Shown here piece after piece: positions 60,776-64,000 of a stretch of DNA of 64,000 nucleotides. Each line of letters opens with the position of its first letter. Within the stretch, counting starts at the first letter, position 1. The position numbers and the translations under genes are program-made. The notes below the pieces were generated by a model. That model was not told the origin of the DNA and made no database searches. It saw only the letters and a program-made list of their open reading frames with translations. Source of the stretch: Schizosaccharomyces osmophilus (Eukaryota > Ascomycota > Schizosaccharomycetes > Schizosaccharomycetales > Schizosaccharomycetaceae); assembly GCF_027921745.1 (NCBI RefSeq), contig NC_079239.1, positions 1,019,501 to 1,083,500 on the forward strand, in the 5' to 3' direction.

Positions 60776-63759
60776 ATGGAAAACATTGATTCTTTTATTA
60801 AGAGTGAAGAGGAACTTGATTATGAAATTAAGTTGAATGGCACCGCGCGTGCATTGCACCGAAAATATAGAAAACTTTTACTACTCCTGTGGTTGAATAC
60901 TAAATTTCCGGATGGTTTAGGCCGGATTTTAACTAGTCATGAAATACAATCTGATTATCTTGAAGAATGGAATGAATTTTGTGAAAGAAATCCTCTAGTC
61001 AGGTATGTTGATACATTGATTGCCGAAGTGCTTGTTTAAGAATAATCTTTTAGGCAAGTTTTTGAAGGCGAATGGAATTTATTGACAGCCTATTTAGTAA
61101 ATCATCCTTGGATTTATCCATACTTGAGTCGATTCAACCGGTGCAGATGGAACAGGTTTCACCTTTAGTTTCCCCTACTGTTCCTTCAGAAACGGTAACC
61201 AAACCACCTGATGAAAATCTACAGAACAATGAAAACGAAGACCTAGACGAACCAAAGAGCCCTAGAACTGACGTACCCCAAGTATTTAAAGAGGAATCTA
61301 TCCAACCGGCATTACCTGAAAAAGACGCGGTTCACCAGCAAGAAGAAGTAATAGATCATGATACTCAGGAACCTATAACAGAAGAAAGGGCCGTCAGTGA
61401 GAAATTAAATGAACAGGGACCTTCACCTTTACAGGCGGAAAGACCTCAAACCCCCGACAGCGAGTATGCTGTCCTGCAGCTTGCTAAGGTCCAGAAAAAT
61501 GACGAGCAACAGGATATAGGTGCTAATGATGAAGACTTTACAGAAAGAATCCAATTAAAACCCGAAAGTTCAGTGACCGATGGATCCCAAAGTGCCGGGG
61601 CCCAAGATGTAGAAACTATGACTCAAGCAGTCATTCCCAAATCCCCGACTGAACCCCAACATGAGGTGTCCCTGGATAAAGTTGATGAGATTGCTCGTAA
61701 AGAAAATGATGCAGAGATAGCGACGCATGTTGTTGAAGAGACGGCTACAACGTCTGCTATTGCGAAGTATGGAAATTCTGAAGCCGTATCAGCAGGTCAG
61801 CAAGTACAACAGGATGACTTATCGGTTCCTTCCAATTTTAACGATCAACACAGACATTTGGCGCTAAGTCCGATACCTAATACGGACGAACCTTCTGTCG
61901 AGGGTGCCCCAATAAGCAAACCTCAAAAACTGACTGGAAGTGTTGATACGTTCCCAGAGATTTTCACTTCCTCGAGACCTCTATTTCATTTATCATTTTC
62001 TCTTCCATTGTCACTATTACCTCCTTCAGAACTTTCTGTTCAAAGGAAGGCTGAAGATACTCTAGATGCTTGGCTACTTCGTACGGAAATGATACCTTTG
62101 CAAAATGATCTTGAAAACGCTTACAAATATGTTTCTACTAACAACTGGATGCATGCTTATAAAGAAAAAATAGTAAGGGAGTCTATCCGCAGTGTGTTCA
62201 TTGCCAAAGAAAAAGGATCATGGTCGTTTCGCCAGCCGAAACGACAAAAAGAGATGATTCCAACAAAAACGCACTACGACTATTTGCTTGATGAAATGCA
62301 GTGGATGTCTATTGACTTTTCTCAGGAAAGACGATGGAAAATTGCCTTGGCAAAGCGAATAGTTGATTCCGTCATGAACTACCATAATACGTCTGATAAA
62401 AGTACTGTGTGCACACCGGCTTCTTTATCTAAGAACAAAAAGCCATTGTCATACAATGGAAGTAGTAAAAACAGTACTTTTTCAAACTCCCCTTCTCCTG
62501 ATTTCGCAAAGACTAAGCTGGATCAGTATGATGCCTTACAGATGTCGTCTCCCCCACGAAATAGAGAGTTTTGTAGCACTATTTTTTCAGAAGATGTTGT
62601 TGCCATTACTGATGTTAAAGAATCTCATAAGCCGATCTTGAATGTTCCGACCTATGATCCGCCTGATACTACTGAAAATCAATTGCGCGCTTCAGGAATT
62701 ACATATCCAATAGTCCCAATTTCCAGGTTTGCTTTAGCTAAAACAAAACTCAAATCAAGCTGTATACATACTGAACGGAAAAGGTTATTTAGTGAACGTG
62801 ATACTATTTCTCAACAATCTGGAGAAACAATCACGAAGGATAAAGCCAATAAAGATACTGACGTAACTTCCGAATTTCCAGAAGGAAACACAAAAAAGAA
62901 ACGAGCATTTGCACCATTCACCGTACGTCCTCCATATCCTCCTTTGGCAACGGAGAACACACCCGAGGTTACTTGGTTGCCTGAAGAGGACGAACTACTT
63001 CTTTTACTGTTGAGACAATATTCTTTCAATTGGGAATTTGTAGCAAACCGACTAACACCGTCTGGGTTATACGTGCCTAAAACAGAACGAAGAACTGCTT
63101 GGGATTGCTTTGAAAGGTGGATTCAAGTTGATCCTCAAGCTGCAAATGTTCAATTTACAGGATCTCATGCAAGATTGGCTCAACAAAAGCTAGAAGAATC
63201 GTTACAGAAATCACAGCAATCAATGCCAAACTTGCGTGTACGTGACTTTAATACTCCTAAACCTGACGCGCTGAATCAAAACTCTTATTTTGTGTTGCCA
63301 ACAATTTTTCGCCAATACCGCCCCGTTGCTATATTTGAAGCTATAAAAAAGACACTTAAGCAACGAGAGTTTACTCAAAAAACTGCGATCAAGCGACAAA
63401 CTGCTAATGTACCTACTCCGTCTGAACGACTACCTCCTGTACCTTCTCCAATTGAGCTATCCAGATTGAAATTTGAGCGTGAAGCACAGATTCAGCAACT
63501 ACAATCGCAAAGAAATGCAAACTTGTATATGCAACATCAAAATCAGACGAAGATGAGGCCGACAACTTCCATAGCTGGAACGCCTCAAAATCATTTGGCA
63601 GCATATCAAGCAGGGGTTTCTCAGAATTCTAGCGCCACGTCCTCAACTGGTAATTCTCCAGTTCTTTCAAGAGCTGTTCCTCGATTGCAGAATCGATTGG
63701 ATTATCCAAATTCTCCAAGGTTGGCAGCGGAGCAGATTCAGCAGTTTCAACAAAGATAG
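60776..63759 (+). CDS. vid21: NuA4 histone acetyltransferase scaffold Vid21/Eaf1 (two exons)
   Basis: Exons 60776-61002 and 61068-63759 give about 972 residues. The donor is GTATGT; the acceptor used here is the distal GAAG (61067), because the nearer TTTTAG (61053) and GCAAG shift or stop the frame. N-terminus MENIDSFIKSEEELDYE is followed by a helical region (residues 1-76) that in family members contacts Tra1/Epl1. Then comes a long acidic, Gln/Pro/Glu-rich disordered part. The HSA domain, about 415-515, includes MHAYKEKIVRESIRSVF and RRWKIALAKRIVDSV, the actin/Arp4-binding helix. A SANT/Myb domain lies at about 709-765 (TWLPEEDELLLLLLRQYSF, NWEFVANRLTP), and a Gln-rich tail ends the protein. 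Scaffold of NuA4 H4/H2A acetylation. Matches S. pombe SPCC1795.08c. Confidence 0.9.
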
Positions 63760-64000
63760 ACCAGACCTTATATGACTTTGCTATGATAAATTGTATATTA
63801 CTTAAACAAAATGTAATGGTTAATTTTTTTGAATAAATTGAATGGATTCAAGTCCTTTGCGTTTCATAAAAGCAATTAATAGGGCTTTCTCTGGTGCTTT
63901 TGTGCATGGTAATTTTATTGACAAAATCATTATTTTAAAGATAATAAAATATACGTTGGATCAAAAGAAAAGAGAAAAGGAGATGGGATATGCTTTTAAT

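Noticed and set aside
1-64000. Retrotransposon, LTR or virus-derived element
   Set aside because: No reverse transcriptase, integrase, capsid or LTR-like terminal repeats found by eye, although tRNA genes (usual Tf-type targets) are present.
1-64000. CRISPR array or bacterial-type operon
   Set aside because: Clearly eukaryotic nuclear sequence with spliceosomal introns; no spaced repeats of that kind.

Overview
The window is euchromatic nuclear DNA from a fission yeast (Schizosaccharomyces) other than S. pombe, most likely from the S. octosporus / S. cryophilus / S. osmophilus group. The reasons are AT-rich spacers, many short introns with GTANGT donors and CTAAY branch points, a lone 5S rRNA gene, a HomolE/HomolD ribosomal-protein promoter, and gene content in nearly the same order as I remember for S. 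pombe chromosome III. Gene symbols rest on recognised domains plus that remembered order; no search was run.

Layout. 1-17.1 kb: ste6 (RasGEF, cut by the window edge), a glomulin/Ybp-like helical protein, a mitochondrial carrier, an acidic protein of unknown function, tRNA-Lys and tRNA-Pro, phosphatidylserine synthase (pps1), a G-patch protein, hnt1, cox18, zta1 and an Ist1 protein. 17.8-25.7 kb: dbp6, a 5-hydroxyisourate hydrolase, a secreted purine nucleoside permease-like protein, a large spacer with a 38-bp inverted repeat, and the thiamine-pyrimidine synthase nmt1/thi3. 25.9-42.1 kb: a divergent inverted pair of tRNA-His genes, set11 and spc19 only 13 bp apart, rpl37, tea1, dps1, dfr1 (serine hydrolase-DHFR fusion), uricase and eaf1. 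42.3-49.3 kb: 5S rRNA, an unrecognised two-TM gene, tRNA-Asn, ade10, a probable snoRNA host locus, tRNA-Thr, trm8 and ureG. 50.5-63.8 kb: three small unrecognised genes, sum3/ded1, svp26, a yapsin-like yps1 with degenerate catalytic motifs, and vid21.

The genes are mostly independent housekeeping units. Purine salvage and catabolism is over-represented (uricase, HIU hydrolase, the urease accessory protein UreG, the permease-like protein and ade10), but spread along the window rather than clustered. Exon structures were worked out by hand for the glomulin-like gene, pps1, ist1, spc19, dps1, dfr1, eaf1, trm8 and vid21.

The most interesting region is 46.17-46.68 kb. A spliced, apparently non-coding transcript with a ribosomal-protein-like promoter carries a box C/D snoRNA in its intron, and a second C/D-like RNA with a long terminal stem lies just downstream. 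Other points of interest are Pol III genes at places where the S. pombe order seems broken, an aspartic protease homologue that has lost Thr/Gly at both active-site motifs, a 38/38/38-bp inverted repeat, and the nearly touching spc19-set11 pair.
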